41,651 nucleotides of DNA from an uncultured Collinsella sp. (GCA_902467875.1 CABQWP010000011.1:1-41651); one strand, 5' to 3'. Shown: positions 30,504 through 38,609, counted from the first letter of the stretch. The notes: generated by a model not told the origin, from the sequence alone. Translations and numbers: made by a program.

Positions 30504-31925
30504 ATGGCTTTTACCGACAAACCCGAAAGCGCAAACGACGCGCAGGATCATTCCCAGCCGCTCGACGGCGGCGGCTTTTTCTCCCTGAACGACGTCATCA
30601 TGGCAGGTAGGCATCAGCTCACCCGCTCCGAGCATCTTTTGGCTGCCGACACGCGCCGCAACGCCCGAAACCTCCTCGCGAGTGCAAAGTTGCTCGTACT
30701 CGTTGTCATCGTCTCGCTCGCCATGGGCGTTGCCGCCTGGGCGTTTTTAGCCTCGCTGAATATCGCGACCGACTATCGCGAGCACCATGCTTGGATTTAC
30801 GCGCTGCTTCCCGTTGTGGGCGTTGCCACCGCATGGGTGTACAAAAACCACGGCCTTGCCGCCAAGCGTGGCAACAACCTGGTCATCGACTCCGCTCTGG
30901 GCACACGCCTCATCCATATGCGCATGGCCGTCCTCACCTTCGTCTGTTCCACGCTCACGCACCTAACGGGCGGATCGGCCGGTCGCGAGGGAGCCGCGGT
31001 GCAGATTGGCGGCACCATCGCCAGCAACATCTCGAGCCTCGCCCACCTCAAAAAGCATGATCACCACGACCTCATGCTCGCCGGCATCTCGTCGGCCTTT
31101 GGCGCCGTATTCGGTTCGCCCCTTGCCGGAGCTTTCTTTGGCATGGAGATGTGCTTTATCGGCAAGATCGACTACACTGCGGGCATCTACTGCCTGGTCG
31201 CGTCGTTTACCGGCTACTTTACATCACTCGCCCTGGGAACCGAGTACGAGGCGAATGTCATCGCCAGCGTTCCCGCCATGACGCCCAAAACGGTCGTCAT
31301 CGTAGTCACCAGCGCCATCATCTTTGGTCTCACCGCACGTCTCTTTGCCTGGTCGGTTCGAACCGTCAAGAGCCTGTACGGTCGCTTTATCACCAATTAC
31401 CTCGTCCGCGCACTCATAGGCGCACTCGTGGTTTTGGCCGCCTATGCCCTCCTCGACGCCTGGGACTACGCCGGCCTTTCCACGTGGCTTTCCGGCGCTG
31501 GATTTGCAGGCAACACCACCCTGGCGGACGCAGCCATCAAGTTGGTCGTCACTGCGCTTACCCTGGGCGCGGGCTTCCAAGGCGGCGAGGTCACGCCCCT
31601 GTTTGGCATCGGTGCGGCACTCGGTGGCTGGATCGGCTGCCTTACCGGACTTGACCCTAGTTTTCTGGCGGCGCTCGGCATGCTCGGCGTGTTCTGCGCC
31701 GGTCTCAACGTACCCATCACCACCTGCATGATGGCCATCGACCTGTTCCACGGCACGGCAGCCGGGTTCTTTGTCATCGTGGCCTTTATCAGCTATCTCG
31801 CCGGCGGACACCGCGGCGTGTACCCCGCCCAGCGCATCATCTCGCCCAAGCGCCGTTCGCTTATTGTGGACGAGGGCGGCACGGTGGCAGAGGCTATCGA
31901 GCGCCACAACGACCTGATAGAGTAG
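30504..31925 (+). CDS. ClC-family channel/antiporter, probably fluoride-type (CLC-F)
   Basis: Membrane protein of 473 residues. The usual GSGIP motif is replaced by RGNNL (near residue 120), followed by GGSAGREGAAVQ with the gating Glu, and later GAGFQGGEVTPLFGIGAALGG. GNNL and GREG-AVQ are features of the fluoride/proton antiporter branch of bacterial CLC proteins, so fluoride export is the best guess; chloride transport is the alternative. About 60 N-terminal residues precede the first helix and the C-terminal 30 are soluble, with no CBS domains. AAAGAGGAA lies before the ATG. It appears monocistronic or followed by the kinase-like gene 87 bases downstream. Confidence 0.85.
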   Translation: MAFTDKPESANDAQDHSQPLDGGGFFSLNDVIMAGRHQLTRSEHLLAADTRRNARNLLASAKLLVLVVIVSLAMGVAAWAFLASLNIATDYREHHAWIYALLPVVGVATAWVYKNHGLAAKRGNNLVIDSALGTRLIHMRMAVLTFVCSTLTHLTGGSAGREGAAVQIGGTIASNISSLAHLKKHDHHDLMLAGISSAFGAVFGSPLAGAFFGMEMCFIGKIDYTAGIYCLVASFTGYFTSLALGTEYEANVIASVPAMTPKTVVIVVTSAIIFGLTARLFAWSVRTVKSLYGRFITNYLVRALIGALVVLAAYALLDAWDYAGLSTWLSGAGFAGNTTLADAAIKLVVTALTLGAGFQGGEVTPLFGIGAALGGWIGCLTGLDPSFLAALGMLGVFCAGLNVPITTCMMAIDLFHGTAAGFFVIVAFISYLAGGHRGVYPAQRIISPKRRSLIVDEGGTVAEAIERHNDLIE

Positions 31926-32012
31926 ACGTTAGTATTCGCCGTGCAGCCGCAATCGGGAGCAATTCGACCTGAGCGCGACCGCACTGCCATGTCACACGCC
32001 GGGAGTCGCCCC

Positions 32013-32975
32013 ATGCACGCAACTGATTTTGGTCGCACGCTCATCATCGCCAACCCAGCCGCCCAGTCAGGTGCGGCACGCGAAGTTGCCGAGCGCCTGC
32101 AACGCTTTTTGGACATGACTGCACGCGCATCCCAGTTTGACCTGGTGCTGACCGAGCGAATGGGACACGCCAAGGAGCTGGCTGCCCAGGCAACGAGCTA
32201 TCGCACCGTTATCGCGCTTGGCGGTGACGGCGTGATCCACGAGGTCGTCAACGGGCTTATGACGCAGGATGAGGCGGTCCGCCCCGCTCTTGCCGTCCTG
32301 CCCGTGGGCTCCGGCAACGATTTTGCCCAGACGCTCGGCATCGACGATTTCTCCGGCAAGGACTTTGGCGCACTGCTCACCTGCGAGCTGCGGCGTCAGG
32401 ACATCGGGCGCATTCGATCGTGGAGCCCCGCGAGCGGCAGCGGCGAGGCTACCGTTGAGTACTACGACCAGACGCTTTCGGTCGGCATCGATGCCGCCAT
32501 CGGCCTTGGCACCACCGAGCTGCGCAAAAAGACCGGCTTGACAGGCGCGCCGCTCTACACCCTCTCGGGACTTGAGCAGTTTGGCCTGCGCTATCGCAAC
32601 TACCCCATGACAGTCAGCTTTGACGGCGCGCCCGCCGAGCGCGTGAGGGCGATCATCATGGCAATTCAGCTGGGCCCCACCTATGGCTCGGGCTATCGCA
32701 TCTGTCCTGATGCCGACCCCTGCGACGGCACACTCGACGTCTGCTACGCCTGCGGCCCCGTCCCTCGCGCGGTTGCCCTGCCTATGTTCCTTTCGGCCAA
32801 GGACGGCCACCATACCAAGTTGCCGCCGGTTCGCATGCGCCGCTGCCGCCATGCCGAGCTTACCTTTGAGGAGCCCGACTACCCCATCCAGGCCGACGGC
32901 GAGCCCGTTTTCGCCTCGCGCATCGAGGTCGACATCCTCGCCGGCGCCCTCCACGTCTGGCACCCCACCCGCTAG
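32013..32975 (+). CDS. Diacylglycerol kinase-like lipid kinase (YegS/DagK family)
   Basis: Protein of 320 residues that would phosphorylate diacylglycerol or a related lipid at the membrane. Family motifs: IIANPAAQSG near the start, ALGGDGVIHEVVNG (nucleotide loop) and VLPVGSGNDFAQTLG, then SVGIDAAIG and the C-terminal YPIQADGEP. The start at 32013 (MHATDFGRT) is chosen because GGGAG lies seven bases before it; in-frame ATG and GTG codons at 31989 and 31941 lack ribosome sites. Its stop lies seven bases before inverted-repeat copy 3. Confidence 0.87.
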   Translation: MHATDFGRTLIIANPAAQSGAAREVAERLQRFLDMTARASQFDLVLTERMGHAKELAAQATSYRTVIALGGDGVIHEVVNGLMTQDEAVRPALAVLPVGSGNDFAQTLGIDDFSGKDFGALLTCELRRQDIGRIRSWSPASGSGEATVEYYDQTLSVGIDAAIGLGTTELRKKTGLTGAPLYTLSGLEQFGLRYRNYPMTVSFDGAPAERVRAIIMAIQLGPTYGSGYRICPDADPCDGTLDVCYACGPVPRAVALPMFLSAKDGHHTKLPPVRMRRCRHAELTFEEPDYPIQADGEPVFASRIEVDILAGALHVWHPTR

Positions 32976-32982
32976 CCCCACC

Positions 32983-33053
32983 TAAGTTGCGGTGAAATAG
33001 GGACTGTTTATGCATCTAAAGCCGCAAAACAGTCCCTATTTCACCGCAACTTA
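32983..33053. repeat. Dispersed long inverted repeat, copy 3
   Basis: A perfect 27-bp stem (32983-33009 with 33027-33053) around a 17-base loop. The outer 17 bases, TAAGTTGCGGTGAAATA, are identical to copies 1 and 2, but the inner part changes from TTCCTG to GGACTG on the left arm and correspondingly on the right arm, so pairing is preserved. The right edge TTA supplies the stop codon of the minus-strand release-factor-like gene. It lies between convergent genes and could end both transcripts. Confidence 0.9.
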
Positions 33054-33443
33054 TTGATAAGATCTTTCCTCCCCGCCCAGCTTGCGACGGTTGGCCTTTT
33101 TAATCGCATTGAAGTGTTTGTCGTTGAGCCTGCGCTGGCGAGAGCGCTGAGGCACCTTGGTCTTTACGCGTCGGCGCGGTGGACGCCCGCGACGCTCAAG
33201 CTCAGCGCGCAGCTTACGCAGACAGCTCGCGCGATTCTGAAACTGGCTGCGGCTCTCACGCGCCGTCACGACAATCCCCGAAGGGATATGTTTCATGCGT
33301 ACCGCCGAGTCCGTCGTGTTCACGCCCTGTCCGCCCGGACCCGTCGCGCGAAACACCTGCACCTCGCAATCGCGCGCCAACTCCTCGACCGACATCTCGG
33401 CATAGCGCGCATACTCGCGCCATTCCATCTTGTTCTCGTCCAT
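33051..33443 (-). CDS. Peptide chain release factor-like GGQ protein (ArfB/prf-like)
   Basis: Protein of 130 residues with the peptidyl-tRNA hydrolase motif in ATGPGGQGVNTTDSAVRM (GGQ at 37-39), but without the stop-codon recognition domain of RF1 or RF2. The tail is very basic (RRRVKTKVPQRSRQRR...NAIKKANRR), as in ArfB and ICT1, where it enters the mRNA channel of stalled ribosomes. Ribosome rescue is therefore likely. The ATG at 33443 has GGAGGT six bases before it. The stop TAA is also the end of inverted-repeat copy 3. Confidence 0.85.
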   Translation of the reverse strand: MDENKMEWREYARYAEMSVEELARDCEVQVFRATGPGGQGVNTTDSAVRMKHIPSGIVVTARESRSQFQNRASCLRKLRAELERRGRPPRRRVKTKVPQRSRQRRLNDKHFNAIKKANRRKLGGEERSYQ

Positions 33444-33463
33444 ATCAGCACCTCCCCTCATAC

Positions 33464-33498
33464 AAAAAATGTGACAAAGGGACAGTCCCTTTGTCACA
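33464..33498 (-). terminator. Perfect palindromic terminator after xpt
   Basis: TGTGACAAAGGGAC and its exact complement form a 14-bp stem around one unpaired base, followed on the minus strand by a run of six T. It lies 28 bases after the xpt stop and just upstream of the release-factor-like gene. The one-base spacer means that several stem pairs must open to form a loop. Confidence 0.85.
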
Positions 33499-33526
33499 TC
33501 GCATACCAATCGCTTGTGTTGCGCGC

Positions 33527-34105
33527 TTAGGCGAAGGTGATCTCGCCGTTCTCGCAGTCCATATCGGCGATACGGGCCAGGCTCTCAACGCGGAAGCCGC
33601 GCTTACGGAGCTTATCGCCGCCGCCCTGGAAGCCCTTCTCAACGGCGATGCCAATGCCGGCAACTTCGGCGCCCGCGGCCTCGCAGATCTTGATAAGACC
33701 CTCGAGCGCGCAGCCGTTGGCCAGGAAGTCGTCGATAATCAGGACCTTATCGCCCTCGGACAGGAAGCGCTTACCCACGATAACCGGGTACTCCTTCTGC
33801 TTGGTAAAGGAATAGATGGTCGTGGCATACTGCTCGCCGTCGAGGTTGATGGACTGCGCCTTCTTGGCAAAGACCACTGGCACGCCGCCAAAATGCTGGG
33901 CTGCAATGCAAGCCATGCCAATGCCCGAAGCTTCGATCGTCAGGATCTTGTTGATCTCGACACCCTCGAACAGACGGGCCCACTCGGCGCCCATGTGGTC
34001 GAACAGTTCAACGTCGCACTGGTGGTTGAGGAAGGCATCAACCTTAAGGACGTTACCGGCCTTTACGATGCCGTCATGGCGAATACGATCCTCAAGCTCC
34101 TGCAT
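33527..34105 (-). CDS. xpt: Xanthine phosphoribosyltransferase
   Basis: Salvage enzyme of 192 residues converting xanthine and PRPP to XMP. The PRPP loop reads KVLIIDDFLANG (residues 120-131), with ILTIEASGIGMA near 54-65 and the Xpt-specific KKAQSINLDGEQYATTIYSFTK region folded over the active site. Length matches B. subtilis Xpt (about 194). AAGGGG lies before the ATG. No purine riboswitch was recognised in the 157-base leader region. Confidence 0.94.
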   Translation of the reverse strand: MQELEDRIRHDGIVKAGNVLKVDAFLNHQCDVELFDHMGAEWARLFEGVEINKILTIEASGIGMACIAAQHFGGVPVVFAKKAQSINLDGEQYATTIYSFTKQKEYPVIVGKRFLSEGDKVLIIDDFLANGCALEGLIKICEAAGAEVAGIGIAVEKGFQGGGDKLRKRGFRVESLARIADMDCENGEITFA

Positions 34106-34262
34106 GGCGCAACCCCTTCTCGCGGCAACGATACCGCGCGATTAATAAACGTTGTTCGATAGTCTACCACGGACCGACCCCCGCCCGCCCCACAAGCCGC
34201 ATCGCACCACAAACCAGTCTTTTTGGGACGGCGCGAATCGTGGCAGGCAGCCTCCCAACACG

Positions 34263-35567
34263 CTAATGGCGGGCGCGCATCTTCACCAAACGCACCATGG
34301 CAAGCGCAAAGCCCACAGCGGCCACAGCCATAAGCACGTAGAACACCGAGCGAAAGCCAAACAAGAACACATCCGGACGACCTGTAACAAAACTGGTCAC
34401 GGCCTCGCCCATTGCCACGCTCATCTGCCCATACAGGATATGCGACGCCGCCGTAATGCCGAGCGCCATGCCGGCGTAGCGTGCCAAACTACCCAGGCTG
34501 CCCGCAAAGCCGAGCGCTTCGCGCGGAGCCGAGCCCATATACAGCGAGTTGTTGGGGCTTTGGAAGATCGACGTGCCACACGACATAAACGCGGCACAGC
34601 ACACAATCACAGGGATGGAAGAGCGCTCGTCGAGCGTGCTTACCGCAAAGAGACCGCACACGTACACGCCCAGGCCGACCGCCGTGGGGCCCTCGCAGCC
34701 AACACGGTCCGAAACCGTTCCCGAAAGCGGGCCGATAAAGGCATTCACCATTGGCAGCGCCAAAAACAGCAGGCCCGAAACGTCAGACCCAAACCCATGC
34801 GCGTCCTGAAAATAGAACGGCAGAATAAACTCGGATGCGCCAATGCCAACGAACACGATGAGCATGCAGGCAAGGTTGATGGTGAAGGCCGAATTTGCAA
34901 AGCAGCGACGAGCGGCCTCGATCAGGGACATGGGGCGCTCGCCGGCCTCTGGCCTAACATGCGGCAGCGTATAGAGCCCCACGATAAACGAGATGACGCC
35001 AATGGGCAGGTTGATGAGGAAGATGCTCTCCCAAGGAAAGCTTGCCACCAGCATGCCGCCGAGCACGGGGCCACACATCATGCCGAGGGCCACGAAGGTC
35101 GCAAGAATACCCATGGCACGGCCTCGTTCGCGCGCCGGAAACGACTCGGTGATGATACCCATGTTGTTAGCCATGGCCGCCGCGCAACCTATGCCCTGAA
35201 CAATGCGTGCCAGGATAAGAACCTCGAGCGAGGCCGAAAGGCCGCACAGCAGCGAACCGACCGAAAAGACGATGACGCCCAACTGGAACACATTCACCTT
35301 GCCGCGCACGTCGCCCAGACGGCCAAACGGCAACATAGCCACGCAAGTCGCAAGCAGATACACCGAGCTTACCAGCTGAATGCGATCGAGGCCCACGCCC
35401 AGCTCCTTTTGCATCACGGGCAGCGCCACGGTCACGACGGTCGAATCCAGACACACCATAAACGTCATGATGAGCACGGTAAACAGAATCGCCCACTTGT
35501 TCTTTCCATGGGTGTCGCCCTCTAGGGCAATGTGCTCGCGGCGCAGCTGCTCTGCGGTTTTCTCCAT
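34263..35567 (-). CDS. MFS exporter of the DHA2 (EmrB/QacA) drug-efflux type
   Basis: Integral membrane transporter of 434 residues. Typical DHA2 motifs are LDSTVVTVALPVMQKEL in the first helix region, LGDVRGKVNVFQLG (motif A) in loop 2-3, ARIVQGIGCAAAMANNMGIITE (motif B) and GMMCGPVLGGMLV (motif C of drug antiporters). At 434 residues, about 12 helices fit better than the 14 of many DHA2 members. The substrate is unknown. The start follows AAAGGAT. It stands alone between xpt and the sulfhydrylase gene. Confidence 0.87.
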   Translation of the reverse strand: MEKTAEQLRREHIALEGDTHGKNKWAILFTVLIMTFMVCLDSTVVTVALPVMQKELGVGLDRIQLVSSVYLLATCVAMLPFGRLGDVRGKVNVFQLGVIVFSVGSLLCGLSASLEVLILARIVQGIGCAAAMANNMGIITESFPARERGRAMGILATFVALGMMCGPVLGGMLVASFPWESIFLINLPIGVISFIVGLYTLPHVRPEAGERPMSLIEAARRCFANSAFTINLACMLIVFVGIGASEFILPFYFQDAHGFGSDVSGLLFLALPMVNAFIGPLSGTVSDRVGCEGPTAVGLGVYVCGLFAVSTLDERSSIPVIVCCAAFMSCGTSIFQSPNNSLYMGSAPREALGFAGSLGSLARYAGMALGITAASHILYGQMSVAMGEAVTSFVTGRPDVFLFGFRSVFYVLMAVAAVGFALAMVRLVKMRARH

Positions 35568-35593
35568 ATCTATCCTTTCGAGTGGCCCAACGC

Positions 35594-35640
35594 AAAAAAC
35601 GGGGCCCCAATCGCCTGTAAACAGTCGCGATTGGGGTCCC
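35594..35640 (-). terminator. Intrinsic terminator after the O-acetylhomoserine sulfhydrylase gene
   Basis: On the minus strand GGGACCCCAATCGC pairs with GCGATTGGGGCCCC (one G-U pair), followed one base later by TTTTTT. Confidence 0.92.
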
Positions 35641-35709
35641 GCCTACGGAATCGGAACGAAAGGTCGCCGAAGCTTTCTGCCAGCATCGGCGCCTTATGCG
35701 AACGCTAGC

Positions 35710-36993
35710 CTAGCACTGCTCGAGTGCCTGCTCAAGGTCGGCAATCAGATCGGCCGTGTCCTCGAGGCCGCACGACAGGCGCACCATGTCGGCGGAGATA
35801 CCGCAGGCGATGAGTTCCTCGTCGTTCATCTGGCGATGCGTAGCGTTAGCAGGATGCAGGCAGCAAGTGCGGGCGTCGGCAACGTGCGTGGCGATCTGGG
35901 CGAGCTTGAGGCTCTTCATAAAGGTCTCGGCCGCCGCGCGACCACCGTTAAAGCCAAAGCTCACAACGCCGCAGGTACCGTTGGGCATGTACTTCTGAGC
36001 CAGGTCATAGTACTTATCGCCCTCCAGACCCGGATAGCTCACGAAGCGCACCTTAGGATGGCTCTGCAGGAACTTGGCAACGGCCAGGCCGTTCTCACAA
36101 TGACGCGGCATGCGCACATGCAGGCTCTCGAGCGAGCTGTTCAGGAAAAACGCCGCCTGCGGATTCTGCATAGGACCAAGATCGCGCATGAGCTGAGCGG
36201 TTGCCTTGGTAATGAAGGCACCCTCGCGACCAAACTTCTCGGCATAGGTCACGCCGTGGTAGCTCTCATCGGGCGTGGTAAGACCCGGGAACTTGTCCGC
36301 ATGAGCCATCCAGTCAAACTGGCCGTGGTCAACGATCACGCCGCCCAGGTAGGCAGCATGTCCATCCATGTACTTGGTGGTGGAGTGCGTAACGATGTCG
36401 GCACCCCACTCAAAGGGACGGCACATCACGGGCGTCGGGAAGGTGTTGTCGACCATCAGCGGCACGCCGTGGTCATGCGCGGCCTTGGCAAAGCGCTCAA
36501 TATCGAGCACGGCAAGGGCGGGGTTTGCGATCGTCTCGCCAAAGACGAGCTTGGTATTGGGCTCAAAGGCTGCCTCGAGCTCCTCATCGGTGCAGTCGGG
36601 GGCGACGAACGTGCAGGTCACGCCCATGCGGCCCATGGTGTGGGCGAGCAGGTTATACGTACCGCCGTAAATGGCAGAGCTCGCGACCACATGATCGCCG
36701 GCACCGGCCACGTTAAAGATTGCGAGGAAGTTCGCAGCCATGCCCGAGCTCGTAAGCATCGCAGCGGTGCCGCCCTCCATCTCGCAGATCTTGGCGGCAA
36801 CCAGATCGCACGTGGGGTTCTGCAGACGGCTGTAGAAGTAGCCCGACTCCTCTAGGTCAAACAGCTTGCCCATGTGCTCGGACGTGTCGTATTTCCACGT
36901 GGTGGACTGGTAGATGGGCACCTGGCGCGGCTCGGCATCTCCCGGGTGATAGCCGCCCTGGACACATGTAGTACCGATGGTCTGCTCGCTCAT
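35710..36993 (-). CDS. O-acetylhomoserine sulfhydrylase-like PLP enzyme (Cys/Met metabolism family)
   Basis: Protein of 427 residues of the MetY/MetB/MetC fold. The PLP lysine is Lys207 in THSTTKYMDGHAA; other conserved parts are FYSRLQNPT near residues 53-61, TSSGMAANF (phosphate binding) and VDNTFPTP. The length and the HAAYLGGVIVD region fit O-acetylhomoserine aminocarboxypropyltransferase (MetY), which makes homocysteine from O-acetylhomoserine and sulfide, better than the shorter MetB or MetC. AAGGGAG lies before the ATG. It is transcribed alone from the promoter at 37032-37060. Confidence 0.9.
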   Translation of the reverse strand: MSEQTIGTTCVQGGYHPGDAEPRQVPIYQSTTWKYDTSEHMGKLFDLEESGYFYSRLQNPTCDLVAAKICEMEGGTAAMLTSSGMAANFLAIFNVAGAGDHVVASSAIYGGTYNLLAHTMGRMGVTCTFVAPDCTDEELEAAFEPNTKLVFGETIANPALAVLDIERFAKAAHDHGVPLMVDNTFPTPVMCRPFEWGADIVTHSTTKYMDGHAAYLGGVIVDHGQFDWMAHADKFPGLTTPDESYHGVTYAEKFGREGAFITKATAQLMRDLGPMQNPQAAFFLNSSLESLHVRMPRHCENGLAVAKFLQSHPKVRFVSYPGLEGDKYYDLAQKYMPNGTCGVVSFGFNGGRAAAETFMKSLKLAQIATHVADARTCCLHPANATHRQMNDEELIACGISADMVRLSCGLEDTADLIADLEQALEQC

Positions 36994-37031
36994 ATCTAGC
37001 TCCCTTGCCTGGGTTACGTTTTATTCGGTTC

Positions 37032-37060
37032 ACAATACCGCTACCCTGCACCCCTCTCAA
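37032..37060 (-). promoter_or_regulatory. Promoter of the O-acetylhomoserine sulfhydrylase gene
   Basis: Minus-strand TTGAGA and TATTGT with a 17-base spacer. Predicted start near 37025, about 32 bases before the start codon, so there is no room for a SAM riboswitch. Confidence 0.6.
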
Positions 37061-37178
37061 CCCATCCCCAAGGTAGGTTAAGGGACAAATTGATCAGGGG
37101 TATTTATCTCAAGCCTTGGGCATTTGTTCGATAGATAAAAACGAGGCATACATGAAGCTCTCGATGATTACATGCCCC

Positions 37179-37210
37179 GTCACGGGTACCATAGGCAGGT
37201 ACACCGTGAC
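37179..37210. promoter_or_regulatory. Inverted repeat just upstream of the C_GCAxxG_C_C gene
   Basis: GTCACGGGTACC and GGTAC-A-CCGTGAC form a 12-bp stem with one bulged base and a 7-base loop, ending only a few bases before the AAGGAG ribosome site. It could be an operator or a leader hairpin controlling translation. Confidence 0.6.
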
Positions 37211-37223
37211 CAAGGAGACAACG

Positions 37224-37670
37224 ATGAAGCAAATCGATACGGCCCAGCTCGACATCACCGCCTGTCAGGCTCAGGCTGCCGAATACCACGCCCGTGGCTT
37301 TAACTGCGCCCAGGCCGTCGCCTGCACGCTCGCACCTGCCGTCGGGCTCGACCCCCAGACCGCCTTTACCCTCACCGAGGGCTTTGGCGCCGGCATGGGC
37401 GGCATGACCGAAACCTGCGGTGCCATCTCGGGCGCCGTGGCCATCATGGGCTTTGTGATGAGCGACGGCATGGAAAACCCCAAGACCAAGGGCCAGACCT
37501 ACAAGCTGTCGCGCGAGATTGCCAAGCGATTTGGCGAGAAGAACACGACGACCGTCTGCGGCACGCTCAAGGGCATCGGATCGGACAAGGGTCCGCTCCG
37601 CAGCTGCCCCGGCTGCATCGACGATGCCATCGAGATCGCCTGCGATGTGCTAAAGCAGCTCGCCGAGTAA
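37224..37670 (+). CDS. C_GCAxxG_C_C family probable redox protein
   Basis: Protein of 148 residues of the family named for its cysteine and glycine pattern. Visible parts: HARGFNCAQAVA near residue 30, GFGAGMGGMTETCGAISGAVAIMG near 56-79, a VCGTL cysteine and RSCPGCIDDA near 130. The family is usually annotated as a redox-active or metal-binding protein of unknown role. The start at 37224 (MKQIDTAQL) has AAGGAG six bases before it; the frame is open to 37116 but an inverted repeat lies in that part and no better ribosome site was seen. Confidence 0.85.
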   Translation: MKQIDTAQLDITACQAQAAEYHARGFNCAQAVACTLAPAVGLDPQTAFTLTEGFGAGMGGMTETCGAISGAVAIMGFVMSDGMENPKTKGQTYKLSREIAKRFGEKNTTTVCGTLKGIGSDKGPLRSCPGCIDDAIEIACDVLKQLAE

Positions 37671-37683
37671 ACGGCAGCAACAT

Positions 37684-37734
37684 AAAACGACGGCCGGCGC
37701 GCATGGAATCAATCCAAAAGCACGCCGGCCGTCG
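37684..37734 (-). terminator. Terminator hairpin between convergent genes
   Basis: CGACGGCCGGCG and CGCCGGCCGTCG form a 12-bp stem extended by further pairs. On the minus strand it is followed by TTTT, ending yigZ; on the plus strand it lies 17 bases after the C_GCAxxG_C_C stop and may also end that transcript. Confidence 0.85.
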
Positions 37735-37737
37735 CCG

Positions 37738-38373
37738 TTAAAACTCGGCAAATTCGGGAGCGCCGACCTCAATCTCCTCGCGCCCCGCCATAAGCTCGCG
37801 CATCTTAGCGCAAAACGGCTCCTGCTCCCCCGCTTTGAACACCAAATGAATCGTCACGGTATCCGCGAAATCGGTATCCGAAACCTTGGCACCCGAATCC
37901 TGCGCCAAATGAAGCACTTGCTCATACTGCGGATAGGCCACATGCACGTCAACAGGCACGACACTCGTCATCTCGACGATCTGCCCGGCCTCCTGAGCCG
38001 CGGCCACCGCCGTCTGCGTCGACGCGGTATAGGCGCGCACCAAGCCACCGGGCCCTAACAGCGTGCCACCAAAATAGCGCGTCACCACGCAGCAAACATT
38101 TTTGAGCCCCGCGCCGCGCAGCACCTCGAGCGTCGGCATACCGCTCGTGCGGCTCGGCTCACCATCATCGCTCTGGCGCTCGCGTCCATCGACTAAAATC
38201 CACGCGGGAACATTGTGCCGAGCGTCGTAATGACGCTTGCGAACCATCTCGATAAAGGCATTCGCCTCGTCCTCGGACTCAATATGGACCAGCTGGGCAA
38301 TAAACCGGCTCTTGCGGTCCACAAACTCGCCCGAAGCCTCAATATTCGATTGCAGAGTAAAATAGCTGTCCAA
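37738..38373 (-). CDS. yigZ: YigZ/IMPACT family protein
   Basis: Protein of 211 residues. The N-terminal IMPACT domain shows DRKSRFIAQL near residue 20, RHNVPAWI, DDGEPSRTSGMP near 69-80 and CCVVTRYFGGTLLGPGGLVRAY near 94-115; the C-terminal domain is the DUF1949-like ferredoxin fold. The family is linked to translation regulation; the bacterial role is not settled. No ATG is available: the start is TTG, either 38373 (five bases after AGGGG) or one codon earlier. Confidence 0.88.
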   Translation of the reverse strand: MDSYFTLQSNIEASGEFVDRKSRFIAQLVHIESEDEANAFIEMVRKRHYDARHNVPAWILVDGRERQSDDGEPSRTSGMPTLEVLRGAGLKNVCCVVTRYFGGTLLGPGGLVRAYTASTQTAVAAAQEAGQIVEMTSVVPVDVHVAYPQYEQVLHLAQDSGAKVSDTDFADTVTIHLVFKAGEQEPFCAKMRELMAGREEIEVGAPEFAEF

Positions 38374-38479
38374 CAAAGCCCCTCAACAAAACTAAGCGCG
38401 GCAACAAACAGCCTCAATAATACGGCAAAGCCCGTACCGTTAGCCCCAGTAAATTGAACGGCAACGTCAATGACCAGGC

Positions 38480-38609
38480 AAAAACAGCGAGACGACGTCA
38501 GCTGAGTCGATTTGGCCCGAAAGAGGAGGGAGCACGCCTTATGGCGGCGACCGACGAATGAGCGCCAAATCGGATATTGGGCCCCCAAAGGCGGCCAGCT
38601 GACGCCGTC
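38480..38609. repeat. Structured element C downstream of rnpB (distant GAAAGAGGA-family member)
   Basis: Outer arms CGACGTCAGCTG (38493-38504) and CAGCTGACGCCGTCG (38596-38610) pair, inner arms CGATTTGGC and GCCAAATCG (38508-38516, 38564-38572) pair, and an extra TTGGG/CCCAA hairpin sits in the right arm. The core is CCCGAAAGAGGAGGGAGC, a CGCC-TTAT-GGCG hairpin, then GCGACCGACGAATGAG, matching the core layout of elements A and B. On the minus strand it follows RNase P RNA and ends near TGTTTTTG, so it may serve as the rnpB terminator. Confidence 0.55.

Noticed and set aside
34106..34262. A purine riboswitch upstream of xpt
   Set aside because: The conserved core sequences and paired loops of the purine aptamer were not found in the leader.
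36994..37130. A SAM riboswitch ahead of the O-acetylhomoserine sulfhydrylase gene
   Set aside because: The predicted start leaves a leader of only about 32 bases and no SAM-riboswitch core was seen.
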